Of a stretch of DNA of 64,000 nt, positions 7,606 through 16,044 are shown in pieces. Source of the DNA: UBA7672 sp044224605. Lineage in GTDB: Bacteria; Pseudomonadota; Alphaproteobacteria; Caulobacterales; Hyphomonadaceae. The translations under genes were made by a program, and so were the position numbers. Numbering within the stretch: position 1 is the stretch's first letter; every line of letters begins with the position of its first letter. The notes under the pieces were generated by a model. It had not been told where the DNA came from and did not search any database. It saw only the letters and a list, made by a program, of their open reading frames with translations. Location of the stretch: NCBI GenBank assembly GCA_044224605.1, contig JBGAKC010000017.1, forward strand, positions 1 to 64,000. Reading direction: 5' to 3'.

Positions 7606-8493
7606 CTAGAAGCTGATTTCCTTGCCTTCGAGGCCGGGCAGCTTGAGGACGATCATCAGGTCGCGGATCTCCTGGCGGGCAGCGACGTGGCTCATCGTGA
7701 AGGCGACGCCGGAGCCGGCGTCCGTCAGGTCGAGCAGCGAGAGGCCCATCGGGAAGAGTTCGCGGTAGATCACACGCTCCGACAGGCCCGGGGCGATGCG
7801 GAAGCCGACGCGGCGGGAGAGGTTGTCGAGGGCTTCGCCCACGCGCTGCTTGTTGCGGGCGTCGAGCGGCGACATGCGGTTGCGCATGACAATCCAGTCG
7901 ATCGGGCGGCGGGTCGTCTGCGCCTTCTGTTTCCGGCATTCCCAGACCAGTTCGGCGTAGAAGCTGGGGCGGGCGACTTCGAGCGTCTGCGGATCGACAT
8001 CACCCAGCAGGTCGAAATCGACGAACGAGTCGTTGAGCGGCGTGATCAACGTATCGGCGGCGGAATGGGCGATGCGCGACAGGAACGTATCGCCGCCCGG
8101 CGCGTCGATGATGATGAAGTTGCACTTTTCCGACAGGCGCTTGAGGCTTTCCTCGAAGTGCTTGGCCTCTTCCGCCTCGGCGGCGTCAAGGTCGCGGGCC
8201 TGGCTGGCGTCGATGCGAGCGACTTCCGGCATGGGGAGCGGTGCGCCCGTGTTGCGGATCCAGCGGGAGCGGTTCTCGATATAGCGGGCGAGCGAGCGCT
8301 GGCGGACATCGAGGTCCATGACGCCGACCGTCATGCCCATGCGCAGGAGGCCAACACACAGGTGCATGGCGACGGTGGATTTGCCGGCTCCGCCCTTTTC
8401 GTTGCCGATGACGATCGTGTGCGCCAGCCGGCTCTGGCCGGAGGCGTCACGTTCTGTCGTGGCGTTGGGGGCTGTCATCACTGTCGTCGCCAT
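7606..8493 (-). CDS. mipZ: Division-plane positioning ATPase MipZ
   Basis: A 295-aa ParA/MinD-family ATPase that forms gradients from ParB-origin complexes and inhibits FtsZ near the poles in Caulobacter-type bacteria. The deviant Walker A motif KGGAGKST is at 33-40, the switch I-like VMDLDVRQRSLARY segment follows, and IIIDAPGGDT is the Walker B region. The MipZ-specific DVRQ and the long insert with an ENRSRW-type region separate it from Soj and MinD. Length fits the family (about 280-300). A SPOR-like envelope protein gene ends 4 bp upstream on the same strand, so the two are probably cotranscribed. Confidence 0.95.
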   Translation of the reverse strand: MATTVMTAPNATTERDASGQSRLAHTIVIGNEKGGAGKSTVAMHLCVGLLRMGMTVGVMDLDVRQRSLARYIENRSRWIRNTGAPLPMPEVARIDASQARDLDAAEAEEAKHFEESLKRLSEKCNFIIIDAPGGDTFLSRIAHSAADTLITPLNDSFVDFDLLGDVDPQTLEVARPSFYAELVWECRKQKAQTTRRPIDWIVMRNRMSPLDARNKQRVGEALDNLSRRVGFRIAPGLSERVIYRELFPMGLSLLDLTDAGSGVAFTMSHVAARQEIRDLMIVLKLPGLEGKEISF

Positions 8494-8497
8494 GGCT

Positions 8498-9142
8498 TCA
8501 GTACGCCCTTATGGGCGCAACTCCCCGGCAAGGGCCAGCCAGTGCGGACAGTTCCACACAGAGAGCATCAACGGCGGCTGCAGAAACCAGCGGGCCGGCG
8601 GTCAGGCGGATTTCCGTGCCGACGGCGGCATAACGGGGCTCGACCCCGGCGAGACGGTTGCTGGCGACAAGCTTCTTCCACTGGGCCTCGGCAGCGGCCT
8701 TGGTGGCGAATGAGCCGAGTTCCGCCTCGTAGAACAGCGAGCTGGCCTGGGCAAGTTTCGGGGCCGGGGCGTAGAGCTGGGCCAGTCTGGCGGCGGCTTC
8801 ATCCTGCGGGTAGGACGGCAGATCGCCCGTGATGGCGGACTGGGCGATGGGGATGAACATACCGGGCTGGTCCGGCAGCGGACCGAGCACATCCAGCGCC
8901 TTGCGCAGCTGGGAGATCTCAGCGTCGAGCTTGCTGACCTGGGCTTCGAGCGCGGCGATGCGGTCTTCGTCGGTCTGGGCGGCAGGAGCGGTGATCTGGC
9001 CGGTTTCGGGCGGGTCGCCGAACAGGGGTTCGGCCGCGCTCGTGGCGGCTTGCGCCGGGGCGATCTTCATGCAGGCGGCGATGACCAGCGCGACGGCGCT
9101 GAAACCTATAAATCTCAGATAACTGGCAAGCCTGTCCCGCAT
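8498..9142 (-). CDS. SPOR-like domain envelope protein upstream of mipZ
   Basis: A 214-aa protein with an N-terminal hydrophobic segment (residues about 8-32, including LVIAAC) that may be a signal or lipoprotein anchor. A short coiled coil follows (EDRIAALEAQVSKLDAEIS, a heptad pattern). The C-terminal 75 residues resemble a SPOR fold: LFYEAELGSFATKAAAEAQW, then RLAGVEPRY and a final GPLV strand. SPOR domains bind denuded peptidoglycan at division sites. I chose ATG 9142 because upstream in-frame sequence is arginine-rich and non-coding in character. The gap to mipZ is 4 bp. Assigning SPOR is by pattern, without a profile search. Confidence 0.7.
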   Translation of the reverse strand: MRDRLASYLRFIGFSAVALVIAACMKIAPAQAATSAAEPLFGDPPETGQITAPAAQTDEDRIAALEAQVSKLDAEISQLRKALDVLGPLPDQPGMFIPIAQSAITGDLPSYPQDEAAARLAQLYAPAPKLAQASSLFYEAELGSFATKAAAEAQWKKLVASNRLAGVEPRYAAVGTEIRLTAGPLVSAAAVDALCVELSALAGPCRGVAPIRAY

Positions 9143-9284
9143 CCGCGGAGGATCGGACCTGCCGGTTAACGACCCATAAAACCTGCGGCAGGACGGGTGA
9201 TTGATCCACTTGTGGAACGGGCCTAGAAGCGCCCGCCGGATTGGCCGCCCCTGCGCGGTTCCGCGTGGATTGAGAGGCTCGAGC

Positions 9285-10160
9285 TTGCCCAAGCGCAACG
9301 GTCTTGTGGTTGCCCGCACCCGTGCGGAAGCGCGGGACTGGCATCGCGCCATGAGGGTCCAGGGCAAGCGGATCGCCTTCGCGCCGACCATGGGCGCCCT
9401 CCACGACGGGCATGTCAGCCTGATCAGGATCGGCCTGGAGAAGGCAGACGTCGCCGCGTCATCGATCTTCGTCAATCCGACCCAGTTCGCCGCCCATGAG
9501 GACCTCGCTACCTATCCGCGCACCGAGGAGAGCGATCTCCAGAAGCTGGAAGCGGCGGGATGCTCGTTCTGCTACTGCCCCTTGCCGTCCGAGATGTACC
9601 CGCCGGGGGACTCGACGCGCGTGTCGGTGAAGGACCTGTCTCACATTCTCGAAGGCGAGGTGCGGCCGCACTTCTTCGAGGGCGTCGCGAGCGTGGTGAG
9701 CCGCCTGTTCCTGCACGTCGCGCCGGACGTCGCCGTGTTCGGCGAGAAGGATTACCAGCAGCTGCTCGTCATCAAGCGGATGACGCAGGATCTGGGCTTC
9801 GGCATCGAGATCTGCGGCGGGCCGACCCTGCGCGAAGCGGACGGCCTCGCGATGTCGTCACGCAACGCGTATCTCAGTGCGGATGAACGCGCACGAGCGG
9901 TGGCGGTCTATCAGGCGATGACGGCGGCGGTGGGGCGGGTCGAGGCCGGCGACCGCATCAGTGCAGCGGCCGAGGAGGCGCAGCAGACGCTGATCAGCGC
10001 CGGCTTCACGTCGGTGGACTATGTGGCGGCTCGCAGGGCCGACACGCTGGCGCCTTTCGGCGGCGACACCGCGCCCGCCGGCGTCTCCGGCCGCCTGCTG
10101 ATCGCCGCGCGCATGGGCAAGACACGGCTGATTGATAATACCGGGTTCGTGCGGAAGTAG
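9285..10160 (+). CDS. panC: Pantoate--beta-alanine ligase
   Basis: A 291-aa enzyme joining pantoate and beta-alanine with ATP to make pantothenate, the coenzyme A precursor, in the cytoplasm. The nucleotidyltransferase HIGH-type motif MGALHDGH follows IAFAPT near residue 30. FVNPTQF, the FGEKDYQQL region and the MSSRN motif are all present. TTG 9285, preceded by GAGAGG at 7 nt, gives a start (MPKRNGLVVART) comparable to known PanC; an upstream ATG at 9201 would add 28 residues with no homology signal. It is divergent from the SPOR/mipZ pair. Start confidence is moderate. Confidence 0.92.
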   Translation: MPKRNGLVVARTRAEARDWHRAMRVQGKRIAFAPTMGALHDGHVSLIRIGLEKADVAASSIFVNPTQFAAHEDLATYPRTEESDLQKLEAAGCSFCYCPLPSEMYPPGDSTRVSVKDLSHILEGEVRPHFFEGVASVVSRLFLHVAPDVAVFGEKDYQQLLVIKRMTQDLGFGIEICGGPTLREADGLAMSSRNAYLSADERARAVAVYQAMTAAVGRVEAGDRISAAAEEAQQTLISAGFTSVDYVAARRADTLAPFGGDTAPAGVSGRLLIAARMGKTRLIDNTGFVRK

Positions 10161-10293
10161 CCGCGATCGCGTCGGCGAATTTGGGTTGGCGATCGCTGGT
10201 CACAATGCGGCGTCGACGATCTGGTGCGATCTGCGGCCGTTCAAAAGCGGGCAGGTCCTCAATGCCAAAACTCGGCAAGTCCTCGCCAAGTCT

Positions 10294-10737
10294 ATGAGCG
10301 GCGCGCTTCGGGAGTTCTCATGTTGGATCGCCAACGAAACCGTTGGGTATCCGCTGCTTGAGACTGTTGAATATGGGATGCTGCTGCAAGAAGAGCCCGG
10401 CGCGCTCGTAATGGTCTACGCCATTTGCGCAAATGTCCTTGAACTGGATGATCAAGGAAATGTTCTAAACGCAAGGCAGCCGGAGCACCCGGCGGCGCAA
10501 ATCATCCCGCAATACAAGTCGGGAAAGTCGGCAGAGCCTCCCTTTGAGGTCTGGGAGATGGAGCTGCACTTAACGTACGGAGTGCAGCGTCTTACCAGGC
10601 CAGCGCTTCCTTCAGCGCCGCCTCAAGGTCGGCTGACAGCGCGGGGCCCTTTCCATCCAGATCAGCAGGGGCATCGCCAGGCTCGAGATAGCGCCAGCCC
10701 TGGAAGGGGCGCTTCTTGCGCGGTTTGGTGCGGATGA
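10294..10737 (+). CDS. Hypothetical protein with atypical codon use, possibly a decayed gene
   Basis: The reading frame is open from before 10132 to 10737. Residues from ATG 10294 (MSGALREFSCWIANETVGYP) to about 10585 look protein-like, with alternating hydrophobic and charged stretches. The last 50 codons are an antisense reading of the DUF1489 gene and look random. No Shine-Dalgarno is visible; TTG 10186 is another possible start. Codons here (gaa, tat, caa, aat, gtt) are much less GC-biased at third positions than in all neighbours, suggesting recent acquisition or degeneration. A one-base shift near 10570 would give a TAA stop before the overlap. I recognise no family. Confidence 0.35.
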   Translation: MSGALREFSCWIANETVGYPLLETVEYGMLLQEEPGALVMVYAICANVLELDDQGNVLNARQPEHPAAQIIPQYKSGKSAEPPFEVWEMELHLTYGVQRLTRPALPSAPPQGRLTARGPFHPDQQGHRQARDSASPGRGASCAVWCG

Positions 10738-11020
10738 GTTCGGGATCGAGGTGGATGCGGCACATCGACTTGCCGTCCTTGTCCTTCACTTCCTCGAAGC
10801 CGAGGATGCGCTGACGCACGATGATGTAGTGCTTGATCACCCAGTAGAGCGAGCCGCCAGCCAGCATCTCCTCAGCGCGCTTGGGCGTCATGCGGGTGTC
10901 GTGGAAGGGGTTGGGTGACTTGCCCTTCTTTTCACGTTCCTTCGCGCGCTTGACCTGCCATTCCTGCAGGTCCTCAACGTTCTGGACGCCGACGCACAGC
11001 TTGATCATGTGAAGAGCCAT
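10592..11020 (-). CDS. DUF1489 family protein
   Basis: A 142-aa cytoplasmic protein of the alphaproteobacterial DUF1489 family. The N-terminus MALHMIKLCVGVQNVEDLQEW, the central TRMTPKRAEEML and GSLYWVIKHYIIVRQRI stretches and the later RPFQGWRYL segment are the conserved blocks. ATG 11020 is chosen because homologous sequence starts there. Function is unknown; the basic K/R-rich stretch KRAKEREKKGKS suggests nucleic-acid contact, which is inference only. Its 3' end is overlapped by the antisense hypothetical frame described at 10294. Confidence 0.8.
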   Translation of the reverse strand: MALHMIKLCVGVQNVEDLQEWQVKRAKEREKKGKSPNPFHDTRMTPKRAEEMLAGGSLYWVIKHYIIVRQRILGFEEVKDKDGKSMCRIHLDPELIRTKPRKKRPFQGWRYLEPGDAPADLDGKGPALSADLEAALKEALAW

Positions 11021-11058
11021 GCGCCGAAAGTAACGGCGCGCGCCCTGCCCGCAACCCT

Positions 11059-11781
11059 TTACTGGAGCTTGGCTGTGAGCGGTGCGTAAGGCGATGGTTT
11101 TGAAGCGAGATCCTGCTCGCTGTCGCCCGCCAGGCCGAAGGCGATGTCGGTCAGCTCGACCTTGACCGACCGCTCTTCCGACAGGCCCCACTGGCCGCCG
11201 CGGGCGGTCAGCTCATAGCCTGTTACATAGGAGACGCCCCAGCGCTCTGAATATCCGAAATGGTAGGTCTGCTGGTAGAGGTCGATGGTCTTGCCATCGT
11301 CGAGCTTCACCGGGCGGTCGATGTTGTACTGGATCTCGGACAGGTATCCCGTGGCGACGTCCAGCTGCAGCTTGCCGACCATGTTGGCGGAGAATTCCTG
11401 GTCCACCGGGCCGTCATTGTTCGACATGCGATGGCGGAAGCTGACCATCATGGCGTTGGGATCGCCGGCGATACGGGCCTCAGCAAGGCTGGCGCGCAAG
11501 TCGTCGGCGAATAGGCGGCTGTCTGCCTGGCCTTCGGCTTTCCAGCCTTCCACGACGGCGTCGAGCTCGTCATTGCTGCCGTAAGAATAGGTGAGCTTGA
11601 ACTTTTCGCCCTCGGCATAGGGATCGTACTCGACGCGGCGGACGGCGTTGCCGGCGGTGAGCGTGGCGTGGAAGGCGGCGCGCATGGCGGGCGGCGGCTC
11701 GGCGGCGTCGAGCGCGCGCTCCAGCGCCTGTTCCGGGGCCATTCCCGCCCACGTCACGGCGAACAAGAGGAATGAGGGCAT
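11059..11781 (-). CDS. Hypothetical secreted protein
   Basis: A 240-aa protein starting MPSFLLFAVTWAGMAPEQAL, where the first 14 residues form a short hydrophobic stretch that could be a signal peptide. The rest is beta-rich, with alternating polar and hydrophobic residues (FKLTYSYGS, VGKLQLDVATGYLSEIQYNI, TIDLYQQTYHFGYSERWGV), suggesting a periplasmic beta-sandwich or lipocalin-like fold. No cysteines or catalytic motif stand out, and I do not recognise a family. It is on the same strand as DUF1489, 38 bp upstream, so cotranscription is plausible. Confidence 0.6.
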   Translation of the reverse strand: MPSFLLFAVTWAGMAPEQALERALDAAEPPPAMRAAFHATLTAGNAVRRVEYDPYAEGEKFKLTYSYGSNDELDAVVEGWKAEGQADSRLFADDLRASLAEARIAGDPNAMMVSFRHRMSNNDGPVDQEFSANMVGKLQLDVATGYLSEIQYNIDRPVKLDDGKTIDLYQQTYHFGYSERWGVSYVTGYELTARGGQWGLSEERSVKVELTDIAFGLAGDSEQDLASKPSPYAPLTAKLQ

Positions 11782-11923
11782 GGCTCGCTATCCGTCCCGC
11801 GCGGGGAGCTCGTTGTCCTGTCCAGCCGGACCGTCGCGACGGAATGTGGCTGGATTGGGCCGCCGAACATGAATTCGGACCGGCGACTGCTTATGGGACA
11901 GTGTGTGGGCGGCTTGATGAACA

Positions 11924-11949
11924 ATTCCCGAATCCGGCGAGGCGGGAAT
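11924..11949 (-). terminator. Weak terminator-like hairpin after hydroxy-acid oxidase gene
   Basis: ATTCCCG pairs with CGGGAAT around a 12-nt loop, 65 bp past the stop of the minus-strand oxidase gene. On the minus strand the stem is followed by TGTTC, a poor T-tract. It may slow transcription but is not a canonical terminator. The rest of 11782-12013 shows no coding signal. Confidence 0.25.
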
Positions 11950-12013
11950 CAGGCGGCGCCGGGGTCGTTTCAGGCGACCGCGCTGCAGGCGAAACGATTC
12001 AGGGCGGCACTGC

Positions 12014-13216
12014 TCAGGTTTTGCGGATGATGGATGCTGGCGTGATTTCCTTCACGGTCCGGGCGCCGACGCCAGCCATCGCCAACCGCAGCTCGTTGTT
12101 GAGGAGATCGAGCACGCGCTCGACGCCGGACTGGCCAAAGGCGCCGAGGCCCCAGATGTAGGGCCGACCGATGCCGACCGCCGCGGCGCCAAGAGCGAGC
12201 GCTTTCAGCACGTCCGTTCCGCGCCGGACGCCGCCATCGACCAGCACCGGAATCTTGCCGTTCACGGCTTTGACGACATCAGGCAGGCATTCGAGCGTGC
12301 CGCGGCCCGTCTCGGTGGCGCGGCCGCCATGGTTCGAGACGATGATCCCGTCAGCGCCGTTCCTGACGGCGAGCAGTGCGTCCTCGCGCGTCTCCAGCCC
12401 CTTGATGAGGACCTTCATCTTCGTCACGCCCTTCAGTCGCTTGATGAAGTCCCAGGTCAGCGACGCCGAATTCAGCGAGACGCCCTTCATGTCGAGACCC
12501 GCAAACATCGCGCGTGTCCGGGGATCGGGCCCCCCATCCGCATGGCAGGATGTGCAGGTGCGCGTGTCGGTGCGGATGTAGCGGGCGACCGTTTCGGTGT
12601 TGCGGCCAGCCGGAAGATCGACCGTGACCGCCACGACAGGGCATCCAGCTGCTTCTGCGCGTTGCACCAGCTTCACAGTGATGTCCCAGTTGCTCGTCGT
12701 GTAGAGTTGGAACCAGATGGGCCCGCCATGCGCCGCGACGACATCCTCGACCGAGGTCGAGGATACGGTGGAGAGAATTTGCAGCTGCCCCTTGGCTCGC
12801 GCCGCTTTGGCGGAAGCGATCTCGCCTTCCGCATTGAAAGCCCTCTGCGCGCCGAGAGGCGACAGGAAGACCGGGCTGTTGAACTTCGTGCCGAACAACT
12901 CGACGCTCATGTCCATCTTGCTGACATCGACGAAGCGGCGCGTTTGCAGCTGGTAACGAGCGAAAGCCTCGCGGTTCGCGCGGATGGTGTCCTCGCCATC
13001 GACGCCGGTTGCGAGATAGCCCCAGTGCGCGGGCGGGATTGTCTTGCGCGCCACGGCTTCGAGATCGAACACGTCGAGCGCTTCCGCTGCGGTTCTGATC
13101 AGGTCGTCGAGCGCCCGTGGCGAAGGCGCCTGGGCCAGAGCCTGGGTGAGCGAAGGAATGCCGGCGAGCAACGGGCTGGCGGCGATGAGACCTAGAAACC
13201 GCCGCCTGTCGCTCAT
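12014..13216 (-). CDS. Tat-exported FMN-dependent alpha-hydroxy-acid oxidase/dehydrogenase
   Basis: A 400-aa member of the lactate/glycolate/mandelate oxidizing flavoprotein family. The N-terminus MSDRRRFLGLIAASPLLAGI has a twin-arginine motif (RRRFLG), a hydrophobic core and an ALAQA cleavage site, so it should be exported folded with FMN. The catalytic core is visible: the LSPLGAQR region, the lysine in KMKVLIKGL, the active-site His in IIVSNHGGR, and LVDGGVRRGTDVLKALALGA that binds FMN phosphate. It overlaps the biotin carboxylase gene by ATGA, implying translational coupling. An exported member of this family is unusual; the substrate is unknown. Confidence 0.85.
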   Translation of the reverse strand: MSDRRRFLGLIAASPLLAGIPSLTQALAQAPSPRALDDLIRTAAEALDVFDLEAVARKTIPPAHWGYLATGVDGEDTIRANREAFARYQLQTRRFVDVSKMDMSVELFGTKFNSPVFLSPLGAQRAFNAEGEIASAKAARAKGQLQILSTVSSTSVEDVVAAHGGPIWFQLYTTSNWDITVKLVQRAEAAGCPVVAVTVDLPAGRNTETVARYIRTDTRTCTSCHADGGPDPRTRAMFAGLDMKGVSLNSASLTWDFIKRLKGVTKMKVLIKGLETREDALLAVRNGADGIIVSNHGGRATETGRGTLECLPDVVKAVNGKIPVLVDGGVRRGTDVLKALALGAAAVGIGRPYIWGLGAFGQSGVERVLDLLNNELRLAMAGVGARTVKEITPASIIRKT

Positions 13217-15225
13217 TCCGGTACGGGCTCCAGCTTCACCAGCACGACGCCCTCGGCGGTCTGCGCGCCCGCGACAGCGCCGACATCGGCGACCTTCCCA
13301 TCGCGCGGGGCCGTTAGTGTGTGCTCCATCTTCATGGCTTCCATGACGACGAGCGCGTCGCCGCGCTTCACCGCCTGACCCGGCTTGGCCTTCACTTCCA
13401 GCACCTTGCCCGGCATCGGCGCGCGGATGTCATCGCCGGCGGCAAGACCTTCGACGGCATGGCTGTAGTCAGGGCGACTTAGAGCGACCGCGCGGCCGCG
13501 CAGGAACAGCACAGGCCCATCCTCCAGCGAACGCACGACGCCGAAAGCGTCGGAGCCGTCGATCGTGCCGGAGAGTATGACGCCATCTGCGATCGGCGCG
13601 ACGTCGATATCGATCTCGAAAGCGTCGCCAAAGACATGGGCCTTGTCGGTTCCGTGAAGGCCGCTCTCGAGCTTCACGGTGCGCGTCTCGCCGCCGATCT
13701 CGAAAAGGAAGGTCGCGCGCTCGGCGCTGTTGATACGGAAGCCATCAGCAAGATCCCACGGGTCGTGCGTTACGCGTGCGACGAGACCACGGAGACCAGC
13801 TGCTCCGAGGATCAACGTGTCTGCGAGTTCGGCGTCATCAGGAACTGCGACCTCGTTAAGGTCGGCTTCGACGAGATTGGTGGTGGCCTTTCCATCGCGA
13901 AATTCCGGGTGGTCAACGAGGTTGGCCAGCATCGCGGCGTTGGTGGTGACGGGCCAGACTTCCGCCTCGCGCAGGGCATGGCCGAGCGCATCGAGCGCAT
14001 CGTCCCGCGTGGGGCCGTGAGCGATCGCCTTGGCGATCATGCTGTCATAAGCAGCGGGGACGACGTCGCCCTCCTCCACCGCGCTGTCGAGGCGGAGCGA
14101 GACGCCGCCGGGAGCTTCGTCCTGGAAGGCGGAAAGATCGAAGACTTCAAGACGGCCTGACGACGGCAGGAAGCCGCGCGACGGATCCTCGGCGCAGAGA
14201 CGCGCCTCGGCGGCGTGGCCGTTTAGCTGGATCTCGGACTGTGCGGGCAGCTTGCCGCCCGAGGCGACGTGCAGCTGCAGTTCGACGAGGTCGAGGCCGG
14301 TGACCAGTTCTGTGACGGGATGTTCGACCTGCAGCCGCGTGTTCATCTCCATGAACCAGAAGCCGTCAGGGCGCAGCACTCCGGAACCATCGACGATGAA
14401 CTCGATCGTGCCGGCATTGCGATAGCCGACGGCCTTCGCAGCCATGAGGGCAGCGTCTGTCATCGCCTTGCGGACTTCGGTCGTCATGCCGGGGGCCGGG
14501 GCTTCCTCGACAACCTTCTGGCGGCGGCGTTGCAGCGAGCAATCGCGTTCGAAGAGATGGATATAGTTGTTGTGGCTATCGCCGAAGACCTGCACTTCGA
14601 TGTGGCGCGGGCTCTCGATGAACTTCTCGACCAGCACGCGATCATCGCCGAAGCTCGCCTTGGCTTCGCGTTGCGCGCTGGCGAGTGCTGCGTCGAAATC
14701 CTTCTCGGCGTCGACGCGGCGCATGCCGCGACCGCCGCCGCCCGCGACGGCCTTGATGAGAACCGGATAGCCGATCTTCTTGGCAGCCGCCTTCAGCGTC
14801 TTCGCGCTCTGATCGTCGCCGTGATAGCCAGGCGTCACAGGAACGCCGTGCTTTTCCATCAACGCCTTGGCGGCGTCCTTCAGACCCATCGCGCGGATGG
14901 CTTCGGGCGGCGGACCGATCCAGGTGAGCCCAGCCTTGCCAACCGCTTCGGCGAAGCCCGCATTCTCCGACAGGAAGCCGTAGCCTGGATGAATTGCCTG
15001 CGCGCCGGTGTCGAGCGCGGCCTCGATGATACGATCGCCCTTGAGATAGCTTTCGGCCGCAGCGGCCGTGCCGATCCACACGGCCTCGTCCGCCTCGCGG
15101 ACGAAGGCAGCTTCCGTGTCGGCATCGGAATAGACAGCGACCGTCCGCATGCCGAGCTTTCGGGCGGTGCGCATGATGCGTCGGGAGATTTCGCCGCGGT
15201 TGGCGATCAGGATCGAAGAGAACAT
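13213..15225 (-). CDS. mccA: Acyl-CoA carboxylase alpha subunit, probably 3-methylcrotonyl-CoA
   Basis: A 670-aa biotin-dependent subunit with ATP-grasp biotin carboxylase (starts MFSSILIANRGEISRRI; KAVAGGGGRGMR glycine loop; EMNTRLQVEHPVTE) and a C-terminal biotinyl domain whose EAMKMEH motif puts the biotinyl lysine near residue 632. The subunit carboxylates biotin with bicarbonate and ATP. 3-Methylcrotonyl-CoA carboxylase is favoured over propionyl-CoA carboxylase because of length, the enoyl-CoA hydratase and the mccB-type beta subunit on the same strand within 6 kb. ATG 15225 matches the conserved start. The downstream oxidase overlaps by ATGA. Confidence 0.88.
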   Translation of the reverse strand: MFSSILIANRGEISRRIMRTARKLGMRTVAVYSDADTEAAFVREADEAVWIGTAAAAESYLKGDRIIEAALDTGAQAIHPGYGFLSENAGFAEAVGKAGLTWIGPPPEAIRAMGLKDAAKALMEKHGVPVTPGYHGDDQSAKTLKAAAKKIGYPVLIKAVAGGGGRGMRRVDAEKDFDAALASAQREAKASFGDDRVLVEKFIESPRHIEVQVFGDSHNNYIHLFERDCSLQRRRQKVVEEAPAPGMTTEVRKAMTDAALMAAKAVGYRNAGTIEFIVDGSGVLRPDGFWFMEMNTRLQVEHPVTELVTGLDLVELQLHVASGGKLPAQSEIQLNGHAAEARLCAEDPSRGFLPSSGRLEVFDLSAFQDEAPGGVSLRLDSAVEEGDVVPAAYDSMIAKAIAHGPTRDDALDALGHALREAEVWPVTTNAAMLANLVDHPEFRDGKATTNLVEADLNEVAVPDDAELADTLILGAAGLRGLVARVTHDPWDLADGFRINSAERATFLFEIGGETRTVKLESGLHGTDKAHVFGDAFEIDIDVAPIADGVILSGTIDGSDAFGVVRSLEDGPVLFLRGRAVALSRPDYSHAVEGLAAGDDIRAPMPGKVLEVKAKPGQAVKRGDALVVMEAMKMEHTLTAPRDGKVADVGAVAGAQTAEGVVLVKLEPVPE

Positions 15226-15362
15226 GGCCGGCAAGTTAGAATGCAGACTGCAACGATGGAAGCCATGCAAAACGATTTCGAAAGCGCTGGCGACTGATTT
15301 TCCACTGCGATAGAGACCGAATCAGCAAAGTCTCTACGGCCCCGGGGGCGATGGAGCATCTC

Positions 15363-16043
15363 ATGAAGAAGACAATCCTGCTGGGGCTGGGCGTCCTTGC
15401 CGTGCCTGTCGCGGCCGCCGGAACCGCCGAGGCCCAGAAGAAACCGGCCGCGCCGCCACCGGCGCCCGCAGAGGCGCCCGAGCCGACGAGCTATGTTTCC
15501 CTCTCGGTCTCGACGATCAGCGGCGACAAGTATTCCTACATGGTCGAAGACATCTTCCGCGTCGATGGCGAGATCGGCGATGGCTACCTGATCGAAGCCG
15601 CGTACGGCATGAAACTCGCGCCGGACTGGCGCGGCGAGCTCGCAGTGTCCTGGCGCGACCACAACAATGCGACGACAAACTGGGTGTTCGGCGCCAACCA
15701 GACAGGGCCGGGAATGTCCGCCTATACGCTGGACGTGATTGCGTATCGCGACTTCGCGATCAACTCGCGCGCCAACTTCTATCTCGGCGGCGGCGTCGGC
15801 CTCGCCAACGCGACGCTGGATGACGGCGTGGTGACGGACTCGACCGCATCAGGCCTGCAGCTGCAGGCGATTGCGGGCGTTGATGCAAGACTGAACGGCA
15901 ATGTGAAAGTGTTCGCGGAGGCGCGACTGCGTTCGATGCACCCCAATGTGGAGGACGGTTCGGCCGGCGTGGCTGGAGCCGTTCACGACGATTTTGAAAT
16001 CACGTCGACCACGATCGGCGCCGGCGTGAGGTTCATGTTCTAG
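15363..16043 (+). CDS. Outer-membrane beta-barrel-like protein
   Basis: A 226-aa protein. ATG 15363 follows GGAG by 6 nt and gives a clear Sec signal (MKKTILLGLGVLAVPVAAAG, cleavage near AEAQ). After a short proline-rich linker (AAPPPAPAEAPEP) the rest alternates hydrophobic and polar residues in strands (TSYVSLSVSTIS, YLIEAAYGMKL, LDVIAYRDFAI) and ends in a C-terminal aromatic GVRFMF, the outer-membrane assembly signal. This resembles OmpA/OmpW-type eight-stranded barrels. Ligand is unknown. It converges with DUF3667, with 1 bp between stops, so no terminator fits. Confidence 0.75.
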   Translation: MKKTILLGLGVLAVPVAAAGTAEAQKKPAAPPPAPAEAPEPTSYVSLSVSTISGDKYSYMVEDIFRVDGEIGDGYLIEAAYGMKLAPDWRGELAVSWRDHNNATTNWVFGANQTGPGMSAYTLDVIAYRDFAINSRANFYLGGGVGLANATLDDGVVTDSTASGLQLQAIAGVDARLNGNVKVFAEARLRSMHPNVEDGSAGVAGAVHDDFEITSTTIGAGVRFMF

Positions 16044-16044
16044 G

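Noticed and set aside
11772..12161. Plus-strand open frame between two minus-strand genes
   Set aside because: It begins inside one gene and ends in the antisense of the hydroxy-acid oxidase; composition is arginine/alanine rich and there is no ribosome binding site.
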